From Pseudomonas marginalis (lineage in GTDB: Bacteria > Pseudomonadota > Gammaproteobacteria > Pseudomonadales > Pseudomonadaceae): a stretch of DNA of 63,024 bases. The translations under genes and the position numbers were made by a program. Shown in pieces: positions 44,152 to 52,049 of this stretch. The stretch spans positions 45,557 to 108,580 of the forward strand of contig NZ_LKEG01000032.1 of the NCBI RefSeq assembly GCF_001645105.1, in the 5' to 3' direction. Position 1 is the first letter of the stretch; each line of letters opens with the position of its first letter. The notes under the pieces were generated by a model, which saw only the letters and a list, made by a program, of their open reading frames with translations, did no database searches and was not told where the DNA came from.

Positions 44152-45357
44152 TCAGATAACGTTGCTGGCTTTGAGCGCTTGCAGCACTTCAGGAGAAAGA
44201 CCCAAGAGACGGCTCAAAATGTCGTCGGTACTCGACCCCAGTGCAGGGCCGGTAGAGACAAACGCGGCAGGTGTTTTGGAAAGGCGGGGCATTGCGTTAG
44301 GCAGCACCAGCTCACCGATACGCGGATCCTGAACCTTGATCAGGTTTTCCCGAGCGGCAAACTGAGGGTCTTCGAAAATGTCGGCGATGGAGTTGATCGG
44401 GCCAGCAGGCACCTGCCCTTCCTTGCAGATATCCAGCAGTTCCTTCTGAGTGAAGCCGGATACCCAAAGAGCAACCAGCGCATTGATCTTGGCGCGATCT
44501 TTCACGCGATCGGGGCTGGTCGGGTATTCGATAGCCAACTCCGGCGTGCCCATGGTTTGCGCCAGTCGTTCGAACATACGATCGTTGCTGCAGGCCAGCG
44601 CGATCCACTCACCATCTTTCGTTTGGTAGTGGCTATGTGGGACGACATTGATCGTGTCGGCGCCCATACGCTCACGCACGTAGCCGTACTTGGCGTACAC
44701 CGGCGCAATCTCGTCGAGCAAACGGAAGACCGACTCGTACAGCCCAATGTCAACGAATTGCCCCGTACCACCTGCCTCTACAGAACGCAGGGCGAGTAAC
44801 ACACCAATTGCACCCCACATTCCGGAGATATAGTCCGCCAGTGAGGTCGAGCCAGGAACAACAGGCGGGCCATCGTTTTCGCCTGCCAAAAATGCGAGTC
44901 CACCGAAGGCGTGAGCAATTCGCGCAAAACCCGGCTCGCCGCGTTTTGGGCCGGTCTGTCCATAAGCACTGACGCGCAACATGACCAACTTAGGGTTGAT
45001 CTCCAGCAGCGACTCGAAGCTCAGGCCCCACTTCTCTAGGGTTCCGGGGCGGAAGTTCTCAAGCACTACATCTGACTTCGCCACTAATTGTCGGAACAAC
45101 TCGGCACCCTGCTCCGAACGCAAATCGAGCGTCACTGACTGCTTGTTACGGGCCTCGCTGAGCCAGACCATGCTGTCGCCGCACTCAGTCGGGGTGCCGA
45201 ATTTACGCAGGGTGTCACCCCCAGCAGGCTGTTCGATCTTGATAACCTCGGCACCAAAATCGGCAAGGATCGTCCCGCAAAATGGCGCTGCCACGAAGGT
45301 CGCGATATCCAAAACTCGGACACCGGCCATAGGCTGATTGTTATTTGTCTGGCCCAA
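44152..45357 (-). CDS. CaiB/BaiF family III CoA-transferase, second
   Basis: A 401-aa protein: VRVLDIATFVAAPFCGTILADFGAEVIKIEQP, the RNKQSVTLDLRSEQG block, and the probable catalytic Asp in TSLADYISGMWG. It is clearly a different subgroup from the enzyme at 40894, so two acids or two steps are likely handled. The start is TTG 45357 with GAGGAG 5 nt upstream. First gene of the run ALDH-MaoC-CoA-transferase on the minus strand, with cluster box 2 about 90 nt upstream. Confidence 0.85.
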   Translation of the reverse strand: MGQTNNNQPMAGVRVLDIATFVAAPFCGTILADFGAEVIKIEQPAGGDTLRKFGTPTECGDSMVWLSEARNKQSVTLDLRSEQGAELFRQLVAKSDVVLENFRPGTLEKWGLSFESLLEINPKLVMLRVSAYGQTGPKRGEPGFARIAHAFGGLAFLAGENDGPPVVPGSTSLADYISGMWGAIGVLLALRSVEAGGTGQFVDIGLYESVFRLLDEIAPVYAKYGYVRERMGADTINVVPHSHYQTKDGEWIALACSNDRMFERLAQTMGTPELAIEYPTSPDRVKDRAKINALVALWVSGFTQKELLDICKEGQVPAGPINSIADIFEDPQFAARENLIKVQDPRIGELVLPNAMPRLSKTPAAFVSTGPALGSSTDDILSRLLGLSPEVLQALKASNVI

Positions 45358-45443
45358 TTGAGACTCCTCAGATGCTGTTCTTCGACCGGCGCAAAAAGGT
45401 GCACCGGTGAGCTGAGGTCAATCCTAAAAGAAGCGCTGAAAGG

Positions 45444-45490
45444 GCACTAATCGAATAATCATTTCAATTATGCAATTTAATGAAATTATC
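45444..45490. promoter_or_regulatory. catabolic-cluster box 2
   Basis: GGCACTAATCGAATAATCAT followed by TTCAATTATGCAATTTAAT and ATTAT aligns with the box at the LysR promoter (35022). It lies upstream of the TTG-started CoA-transferase gene in an otherwise empty stretch (45358-45711). Confidence 0.5.
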
Positions 45491-45711
45491 AATATTTAGT
45501 ATTTAATTCAATAGGTTAAGTAGATTTTACGAGTGCCATGGGATGCACCACTAGATCACGTGCATCACTGCACAATTGACCAAATGTTTACGGGCAGGTG
45601 AACGATGGTGAACACAAGAAGCGCCATTAGCATCCATTCAGTAGCACCCCATACAGCTTCAATGGGCGCTACTTTCAGGATGCCTGACGTTATAGGCAGC
45701 GCAGTGGAGAA

Positions 45712-46617
45712 TTACGCTACGACCGATTCCTGGCCTCTTGCCAGGCATATCTCGCTGACCCGCAATCCCAACTTAGTATTACGAGATGGGAACACGTCTT
45801 TAAGCCGCTCCTCATGAATGGGGATAACGCGCTTGACCTGATAATCAACAGCTTTGAGCATGTCATCCGACGCTGCTACCAGGTTGGTGTTACTGCCCAT
45901 CGCAAGGCCCACCGGTTTGATACTTAGTCGGCCGTCGATCTGGCCATCGATTACCTGCGGGTTCTTCACCAGGTTCTCGTAGACGTACACAAGATCACCT
46001 GCCAGCACCCATCCATTTTCAGACTCGCGCTCAAGGTCATTACGAACATGCAGCCACATGCAGCCATAGGTGTGGCTGTCGAACGCGACGTGAATATCGA
46101 TGCCCGGAACCACATCTTCCAGAGCACCGTCCAGGCACTTCAAGCGGCCTTGCTTAGCTAGGTCAACAGCCCTAAGGATGTCCGACGGATCAGTACCCGC
46201 CATCATCCATTGCATATGCTCCGGTTGGGCCATAGCCCAAATCCACTTCGAGAGTTCGCGCTCCTGAATGTAAAACGTAGCGTTCGGGAAAGCGTCAGTA
46301 TTGCCCAGGTGATCGAAGTGAGAGTGGGTAATGAATACAGTGTCCACCTCTTCCGGCGTCACCCCGCACTCTGCAAGTACTTCGCGAGGCGAATGCCAGT
46401 GTTCGACACCGAAACGTTCACCCAAGACCCCGCCATAAGCCTGGTGGTTGTAGCCAACGTCTACCATCATGGTTCGCCCGCCACCCTTGATAACGACGTA
46501 GCAATAAGGGAGCTTACGAACTCCTTCGTTATGCGCACCGTAAAGCACGCCACTGACGGGATAATTCACCACATAGGCATATTCAGCGACCCAGATGGAG
46601 TACGTGTTGTCGGTCAT
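45712..46617 (-). CDS. metallo-beta-lactamase-fold hydrolase, lactonase type
   Basis: A 301-aa protein. Metal-binding HSHFDHLGN (HxHxDH) near residues 99-107, with further His/Asp in FDSHTYGCMWLHV and VLAGDLVYVYENL. Length and motif order resemble AttM/AiiB-type N-acyl-homoserine lactonases and other lactonases. In this cluster opening of a catabolic lactone is as likely as quorum quenching. It is on the same strand as the CoA-transferase operon but separated from it by 350 nt. Confidence 0.8.
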   Translation of the reverse strand: MTDNTYSIWVAEYAYVVNYPVSGVLYGAHNEGVRKLPYCYVVIKGGGRTMMVDVGYNHQAYGGVLGERFGVEHWHSPREVLAECGVTPEEVDTVFITHSHFDHLGNTDAFPNATFYIQERELSKWIWAMAQPEHMQWMMAGTDPSDILRAVDLAKQGRLKCLDGALEDVVPGIDIHVAFDSHTYGCMWLHVRNDLERESENGWVLAGDLVYVYENLVKNPQVIDGQIDGRLSIKPVGLAMGSNTNLVAASDDMLKAVDYQVKRVIPIHEERLKDVFPSRNTKLGLRVSEICLARGQESVVA

Positions 46618-46668
46618 AAGGTGCTCCCAATTCTTGTAATTAGTAGTTGCACATGATGTGTTGCAGCT

Positions 46669-47211
46669 TTAAGAAATAGCGGTGGAGCCTATGTTGCAAC
46701 ACGCGCATGCGTCTTCAAATGCCACGGGCTGCATGGATACGACTGGATCGGCGGCGCAATGAAGGACAGCGGTGACTGCCTTTAACTGCGTAAGCCACTG
46801 CGCAAGCTTGAGGGTGAGTTCGCGGGTGTTCCGCACCGCAACGTTAAGGTCGTCGGCAACTTGGTAAAGCTGCCGTGCTGCTTCTCGGAGGTGGTTGAGG
46901 TGCACAGCCGCAGTGACAGGAGCGCTTAACGCGTAAAGCTCTTCAATACAGGCCTGCGCCTGCTCTTTTGGCGTTCTGGACATCTCAAAATAGGTATCGA
47001 AGCACCCCTTCGCCTGACCCAGTATCAGGAGCCCTGCAATTTGTCCGACGAGACTGTTCATCCTCTCGTAGTGCGGGCGAACGCGACTCGCGTAATACAC
47101 CCATTCATCCGTACGCTCGTTGACACCAATAACTGCATTCGAGAGCGCTGATGGCACAGCCGGAACCGTGCCGAGCGAGATCGGCGCAAAGGAGGTAAGA
47201 GTTGCGTTCAT
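46669..47211 (-). CDS. hypothetical protein, 180 aa
   Basis: Not recognised. A helical soluble protein (MNATLTSFAPISLG..., EWVYYASRVRPHYERMNSLVGQ-like segment, then a Cys pair ACACC near the end). ATG 47211 with AAGGGG 6 nt upstream is preferred to ATG 47241. It lies 51 nt upstream of the lactonase gene and is probably co-transcribed with it. Confidence 0.6.
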   Translation of the reverse strand: MNATLTSFAPISLGTVPAVPSALSNAVIGVNERTDEWVYYASRVRPHYERMNSLVGQIAGLLILGQAKGCFDTYFEMSRTPKEQAQACIEELYALSAPVTAAVHLNHLREAARQLYQVADDLNVAVRNTRELTLKLAQWLTQLKAVTAVLHCAADPVVSMQPVAFEDACACCNIGSTAIS

Positions 47212-47630
47212 CGCTGACCCCTTCATAGCTTGAGCATTCAACTCAATGTTGGCGTATTGCTCAGCTGCTAATTTTGTTTACGGGACGTTAGAACAGAAGC
47301 CATCTCAGGCCTTCCGCTAAGGGCATGCACTCTGCTGCGGAATAAGCGATGCTTCGCTAAAGCATGGGTGGCGTTCAGCAAAGAGTGAAAGGGACGAAGG
47401 GACGAGCATGAGGGTGTCTCCGAGCTTTTTATATTTGTATGGGAAAGACCTTATCCCACCGCTCATTGCACTGGCTATTTCAATAAAATTGGAGATTATT
47501 CAGTTTGATCGATCAATGATGTGTTAGACGCGACTCCGCTATAAAAGAGCCGCACCTAAGCGTTTCACCTCAATTGTGACCTCTGAAAATTTTTAGCCTG
47601 ATTTTCGCAAAATCTATAATGAAGTTGAAA
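47212..47630. other. intergenic stretch with a possible short ORF
   Basis: Only a 30-codon reading frame with a good ribosome binding site (47317-47409) was seen, plus A+T-rich sequence near 47470-47620 that probably holds promoters. Confidence 0.45.
47317..47409 (-). CDS. possible 30-aa small protein or leader peptide
   Basis: ATG 47409 is preceded by CGGAGACACCCTC, a good Shine-Dalgarno at normal spacing. Before that lies an A-rich leader (CATACAAATATAAAAAG) similar in style to those of neighbouring catabolic genes. The product (MLVPSSLSLFAERH...) has no recognised domain. It may be the surviving start of a deleted gene. Confidence 0.3.
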   Translation of the reverse strand: MLVPSSLSLFAERHPCFSEASLIPQQSACP

Positions 47631-48398
47631 TTACAGAGCCGAATAACCACCATCAACGGTTAATACGGTTCCGGTAACAAACGATGCTTCATCAGAGGCC
47701 AGAAAGAGAATAGAGTTTGCGATCTCCTCAGGCCTGCCAAGTCGTTTGATCATTTGTTTATCAGTCATCACCTTCAAATACTCTTCGGAGATATTACTGA
47801 CTGCGGGAGTATCGATCGTACCTGGCGCAACGGCATTGACACGAATGCCCTTTGGTGACAGTTCGGCGGCGAGATGAAGTGCAAGACCTGACGCCACGAA
47901 CTTGCTTGGGCCATAAACCGCCAAACCAGGAATCCCATTCAAGGCTGCGATAGATGAAAGGAAAATTATCGAGCCTGTAGCTTTAGGAACCATGTGAACA
48001 GCAGCATGCTTTGCAACAAGGAACATGCCGCGGGCGTTGATCGACATCACCTTGTCCCAGAGTTCTGCGGTTGCCTGCTCGAGATCTGCTTCCGGAATGA
48101 TCCCTGCATTGGAAACGACTACGTCGAGTTGCCCGAAGGTTTTGATGCCTACCGCAATCATCTCGATAATATCTTGTTCTACAGATACGTCGCATTTTAT
48201 AGTGATAACTTCAACGCCCTTGACTCGAAGCGAGTCAGCAAGCGTGCTCAAAAGATCGATATTAATATCAGACAGGACAAGCTTCGCGCCCTCTCGCGCC
48301 ATGACCTCGGCGGTTGCTCGACCAATACCATTAGCAGCTCCGGTAATAACAGCCACTTTGGATTGCAAGCGGCCGAGTCCCTGAATTGAAGTAGTCAT
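47631..48398 (-). CDS. SDR-family oxidoreductase
   Basis: A 255-aa classical short-chain dehydrogenase: TGAANGIGRATA, NAGIIPEADLE, Ser in FLSSIAALNG, catalytic YGPSK and the ending VTGTVLTVDGGYSAL. ATG 48398 is preferred to the longer frame. It stands alone on the minus strand, with an inverted repeat (48499) and cluster box 3 (48562) upstream, so it probably belongs to the LysR-controlled regulon. Confidence 0.85.
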   Translation of the reverse strand: MTTSIQGLGRLQSKVAVITGAANGIGRATAEVMAREGAKLVLSDINIDLLSTLADSLRVKGVEVITIKCDVSVEQDIIEMIAVGIKTFGQLDVVVSNAGIIPEADLEQATAELWDKVMSINARGMFLVAKHAAVHMVPKATGSIIFLSSIAALNGIPGLAVYGPSKFVASGLALHLAAELSPKGIRVNAVAPGTIDTPAVSNISEEYLKVMTDKQMIKRLGRPEEIANSILFLASDEASFVTGTVLTVDGGYSAL

Positions 48399-48498
48399 GT
48401 ATACGATCTCGCTTAAAAAATCTATTAAAGTTGCGGGCAATTTTTAGCAGTTAGCCCAAGTTTGCAAATCAAGAAGTTGCGCTAAAATAGTTACTCAA

Positions 48499-48523
48499 TC
48501 AAGGCTCGTATCGAGAGCCTTGA
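48499..48523. repeat. perfect 9-bp inverted repeat
   Basis: TCAAGGCTC (48499-48507), 7-nt loop, GAGCCTTGA (48515-48523). It lies about 100 nt upstream of the SDR start. No U-run follows on either strand, so an operator or RNA hairpin is as likely as a terminator. Confidence 0.5.
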
Positions 48524-48561
48524 TCTGGGCGGCAACTCAGATTACTGCGCAGCACCGCAAC

Positions 48562-48616
48562 GCACTAATTAAATTATCATCGCGACTATGCAATTAAATC
48601 TAATAATCTCTCATCT
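48562..48616. promoter_or_regulatory. catabolic-cluster box 3
   Basis: CGCACTAATTAAATTATCAT, then GACTATGCAATTAAATC, TAATAAT and TCTCATC, align with about three quarters of the bases of the LysR-promoter box at 35022. It lies upstream of the minus-strand SDR gene. Confidence 0.55.
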
Positions 48617-48815
48617 CACTGACTTGCCAGCCGCCCGTGGGAGGCCGGCATCTTTCATCCATTATGGAAAATCTGCCCGATAGTGACGCATGCAAGTTAG
48701 CTATGCTTAACCGGGCGCAACAACTCCCACAGAATGAAGTGTATTTTTTGGCGCGTCATTTCTCGATATCGAGAGTAGCTAAGTCCGATCGCCCTTTTAC
48801 GGCACGAATGGATAA

Positions 48816-49856
48816 TTAGGCTTTGGTATCAAGCCATACAGAACCGTAACGTGTGTAGGCAGTAGGAATTTCAATGATTTCTTTCAGATCATCTGCTGCA
48901 GTGCGCACCCAGAATGGATCACGCAGCATTTGCCGACCGACAAACACTAGATCAGCTCGGCCGTTCTGCAGAATTTCTTCGGCTTGGCGACCACTCTGGA
49001 TCACACCCACAGCCCCCGTAGCAATGCTGAGTTCCTTGCGTAGCAGTTCCGAAGCCGGTACCTGATAGCCCGGATAGGTTTGCACCTTGACCATCTTGAT
49101 ACCGCCAGAGCTGCAGTCGATAAGATCGACGCCCTGTTCTTTCATCCAGCGACCGTACTCAAGGAATGACTCGGGCGTGTTTCCGCCGTCGGCGTAATCA
49201 GAGCTGGAGATTCGAACAAAAAGGGGACGATCGCCCCAATGCGTTTTTACTTCCTCAAGCACCTCGCGCAGGAAGCGATAGCGACGCTTGGCATCGCCGC
49301 CATATTCATCATCGCGAGTATTGGCGAGTGGGGAGAGAAATTCATTCAGTAAATAACCATGTGCGGCATGGATCTCAAGCACATCAAAGCCCGCTTCACT
49401 GGCGCGTCGTGCGGCGTCGCCATAGAGCTTTACCAAACCCGGAATTTCGTCAGCCGCAAGTGCACGAGGCACTGGGCTGGTTTCCGTGAATGGGATGGCC
49501 GATGGCGCAATGTGAATTAGATTGGGCAGGTCAGCGTTGCGCCCCGCATGGCCGATCTGAGCACCAGCTTTTGCACCAAAACTGTGAAGCAGTTTGGTCA
49601 GGGCTTTCAAGCCGACGACGTGAGAGTCGCTCCATATACCGAGGTCACCGGCTCCGATACGACCATCGGCGTGGACTGCAAGCGTTTCGGGGAAAATTAA
49701 TGCAGCCTGGCCCAAGGCGCGGGCACCGTAATGCACTCGGTGCCATTCAGTAACGAAGCCGTCATCGGCAGCCATGTGCATGCACATAGGCGACATGACG
49801 ACGCGGTTTTTCAGTTTCATGCCTTTTATTTCATGGGGGGATAGCAACAAGCTCAT
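48816..49856 (-). CDS. Old Yellow Enzyme-type ene reductase (YqjM/XenA group)
   Basis: A 346-aa FMN TIM barrel: LKNRVVMSPMCMHMA with the Cys typical of YqjM/XenA-class enzymes, ALIFPETLAV, QIGHAGRNA, FDVLEIHAAHGYLLNEFLSP and VFVGRQMLRDP. It reduces activated C=C bonds of enals, enones or nitro compounds with NAD(P)H. ATG 49856 is preferred to the longer frame. It is divergent from the HxlR regulator gene, its probable controller. Confidence 0.88.
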   Translation of the reverse strand: MSLLLSPHEIKGMKLKNRVVMSPMCMHMAADDGFVTEWHRVHYGARALGQAALIFPETLAVHADGRIGAGDLGIWSDSHVVGLKALTKLLHSFGAKAGAQIGHAGRNADLPNLIHIAPSAIPFTETSPVPRALAADEIPGLVKLYGDAARRASEAGFDVLEIHAAHGYLLNEFLSPLANTRDDEYGGDAKRRYRFLREVLEEVKTHWGDRPLFVRISSSDYADGGNTPESFLEYGRWMKEQGVDLIDCSSGGIKMVKVQTYPGYQVPASELLRKELSIATGAVGVIQSGRQAEEILQNGRADLVFVGRQMLRDPFWVRTAADDLKEIIEIPTAYTRYGSVWLDTKA

Positions 49857-49894
49857 TTGATATATTCCGTAGTGATTGATACGGAATGATGCTA

Positions 49895-49915
49895 ACGTAT
49901 GCACGTCGAATACGT
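49895..49915. promoter_or_regulatory. HxlR operator candidate
   Basis: Inverted repeat ACGTAT (49895-49900) and ATACGT (49910-49915) lies in the gap between the divergent ene-reductase and HxlR genes. Confidence 0.45.
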
Positions 49916-49969
49916 AAGTACGCACTTTTTTGTGCTATAGGCACATTTTTTATACCTAGGAGCTGAAAG

Positions 49970-50359
49970 ATGAAGAAATGTACGCCTCAAGGGGAAATAG
50001 AGGCGTTTGCCTGCCCCGTTGCGTTCACTGTCGACGTCATCGGTGGCAAATGGAAAGCGCTTATATTGTTCCATCTAATGTCCGGAACGAAACGTTTCAA
50101 CGAGCTACGACGGCTTATGCCAGATATTGCTCAGAGGATGCTCACGCTCCAGCTGAGAGAGCTGGAGACAGATCAGGTTATTCATCGTGAGATTTATCGC
50201 GAGGTTCCGCCAAAGGTGGAGTATTCGCTTACAGAGTTAGGGAGTACGCTCATGCCTTTGGTAAAGGCGATGCGGGAATGGGGAGCAGTACATGAGCCTG
50301 CGATTTTGACGTTCAGGCGCTCTGCAATCGAAGGAAAACCCTTGGAGTATCTTGGCTAG
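49970..50359 (+). CDS. HxlR-family transcriptional regulator
   Basis: A 129-aa winged-helix protein with the HxlR pattern: [48 protein letters not shown] and [18 protein letters not shown]. The N-terminal Cys (CPVA) is the redox/electrophile-sensing residue in YodB/QorR-type members. That fits control of an ene reductase by quinones or other electrophiles; this is inference. ATG 49970. Confidence 0.88.
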   Translation: MKKCTPQGEIEAFACPVAFTVDVIGGKWKALILFHLMSGTKRFNELRRLMPDIAQRMLTLQLRELETDQVIHREIYREVPPKVEYSLTELGSTLMPLVKAMREWGAVHEPAILTFRRSAIEGKPLEYLG

Positions 50360-50372
50360 TAAACACTTTAAT

Positions 50373-50399
50373 ACAAAAGGCCATTCTCAGGCCCTTTGT
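50373..50399. terminator. hairpin between hxlR-type and porin genes
   Basis: ACAAAAGGCC and GGCCCTTTGT pair around a 7-nt loop, 14 nt after the regulator stop and between convergent genes. The U-tract is weak. Confidence 0.45.
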
Positions 50400-50475
50400 G
50401 CTAACTTGTCAGCAACGAGTTAAATTTAACAATTTAAAACTCTCAAGATTAGTTTAATACTGTTGCGTTTAGCTT

Positions 50476-51783
50476 TTAGAGAAGTGGGATACTGTAGCTA
50501 ACAAACACCCGATTCTGATCTTGATCACGTGCGGCTTCGCTATTGGATTTACCGTTACGCCAACCAAAGCCAACGCCTTTGAGCGCTCCCGACTGAATAA
50601 CGTAGTCCAGAAAGATATCCCTTTCCCATTCCTTCTGATTGTCGCCGGATCTCGTCTTAATATTGTCCCCGGAGAGGTACATGACCGAGGCTTTCAGGCC
50701 AGGAATACCCAAGGCGGCAAAGTCATAGGCGTACTGACCAAATGACGTACGTTCCCCTGCGCGGGTGAAGCTCTGGATCAGACGGTCTGTGTATAGGTAC
50801 AGGCTGCTACCTCCGGCGCCTTTATCCACTAAACTACCCTGGTTCAGCTGGGTGAAGCTGCTCCCGTCCGAAACGCTTTGGTAGCCCGCAGTAAATGCGT
50901 GGGCGCCAAGGCTATAAATTAATGCAGCACTCCAAAGACGGTTGTCGATCACGCCATCACCGTTCTTTGTGTAGCCACTGATTCGGTAACCTGATGTACC
51001 GGAGCTGTTTTCACCTGACGAGTCAGTTTTGAAGTAGCGAAGATCAGTTTTAAGAGATTGGTTATCCGAGATTGCAAGCGTGTGAATCAGTCCGAAAAAT
51101 TGCTGGTTATAGTAATTATCGAGATGAGCATAGTAGTACTGAGCCGTTAAATCCTTGGTGACTTTCCAGTCGCCCCCTGCGAAAGCGAACTGGTTGCTTT
51201 CGCGCGTACCCCCCATAGCGGCCAGCCCCGTCTGATCAGTTGAACCGCGACCAGTAGCATGTTCAATCCGCCCACCCGTCAGGGTCAGATCCTTGAACTC
51301 GCTCGAGGTAATTTGGCCACCCTCGAAGGTTTGTGGAAGCACCCGTCCATCGTTGGCGACCAGGATCGGTAGTTTCGGAATCAAGGTGCCGTAGCGTAGT
51401 TCGGTCTTCGACATTTTGACTTTTCCGGTCAGCCCCAGCCGGCTCCACTCGTCGACGGCGCGGTTGTTACTGTACGATGGAATCATAGAGCTGCCGACGT
51501 GTCGTCCCTTGCCAGAATCCAGAGTAATTCCCAGCAGTCCCAAGGCATCAACGCCAAAACCAACGGTTCCATCGGTATATCCCGACTTGAAATCCAACAT
51601 GAAACCTTGCGCCCACTCTTCGGTTTTCGAAGGCGCAGCGGTACCATCCCGGTTGTCGTTATTGAAGTAAAAGTTCCGCATTCCCAAGGTGGCTTTGCTG
51701 TCACTTAGAAAGTCAGCAGACGCCTGGCCACTTATGGCAATGCTGACAAACACCAGTTTTACAGATATTTTCTTTAGACTCAC
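50476..51783 (-). CDS. OprD-family outer-membrane porin
   Basis: A 435-aa protein. Signal peptide (KLVFVSIAISGQASA), then the OprD-family start DFLSDSKATLGMRNFYFNND, EWAQGFMLDFKSGYTDGTVG and an ending in a beta-strand (RVFVSYSIPLL). OprD/Opd channels admit amino acids or aromatic and other carboxylates specifically. It probably admits the substrate of this cluster. The start is GTG 51783. Confidence 0.9.
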   Translation of the reverse strand: MSLKKISVKLVFVSIAISGQASADFLSDSKATLGMRNFYFNNDNRDGTAAPSKTEEWAQGFMLDFKSGYTDGTVGFGVDALGLLGITLDSGKGRHVGSSMIPSYSNNRAVDEWSRLGLTGKVKMSKTELRYGTLIPKLPILVANDGRVLPQTFEGGQITSSEFKDLTLTGGRIEHATGRGSTDQTGLAAMGGTRESNQFAFAGGDWKVTKDLTAQYYYAHLDNYYNQQFFGLIHTLAISDNQSLKTDLRYFKTDSSGENSSGTSGYRISGYTKNGDGVIDNRLWSAALIYSLGAHAFTAGYQSVSDGSSFTQLNQGSLVDKGAGGSSLYLYTDRLIQSFTRAGERTSFGQYAYDFAALGIPGLKASVMYLSGDNIKTRSGDNQKEWERDIFLDYVIQSGALKGVGFGWRNGKSNSEAARDQDQNRVFVSYSIPLL

Positions 51784-51798
51784 TGTATAACGCTCCGA

Positions 51799-51811
51799 TT
51801 TTTATTATTGG
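51799..51811 (-). promoter_or_regulatory. Hfq/Crc-type A-rich motif before porin gene
   Basis: mRNA-sense AATAATAAAAAT matches AAnAAnAA, 16-28 nt upstream of GTG 51783. Confidence 0.5.
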
Positions 51812-52049
51812 TAAGCAACAGAAGCAACAACTAACTCTCCCTACAAATAAAACGCACCCGAAAGCCACAAAATTTATCAACAGCACTGAGATATTAATAG
51901 GCGAGGCTGGAATGCTTTTTCTATTATTCGAAAGATGCAAACTAGCCTTATGATCCGTTTAACTGCATCAGTTTTTACGAAAATCTCCATTCACGCCGCT
52001 TACATCTTCGAAAACGACTCAGTTTTTCCCAACGTGATGTACTCAAGCA

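Noticed and set aside
45712..46617. Firm call as quorum-quenching AHL lactonase
   Set aside because: The metal motif fits, but the catabolic setting equally supports a pathway lactonase; the substrate cannot be read from sequence.
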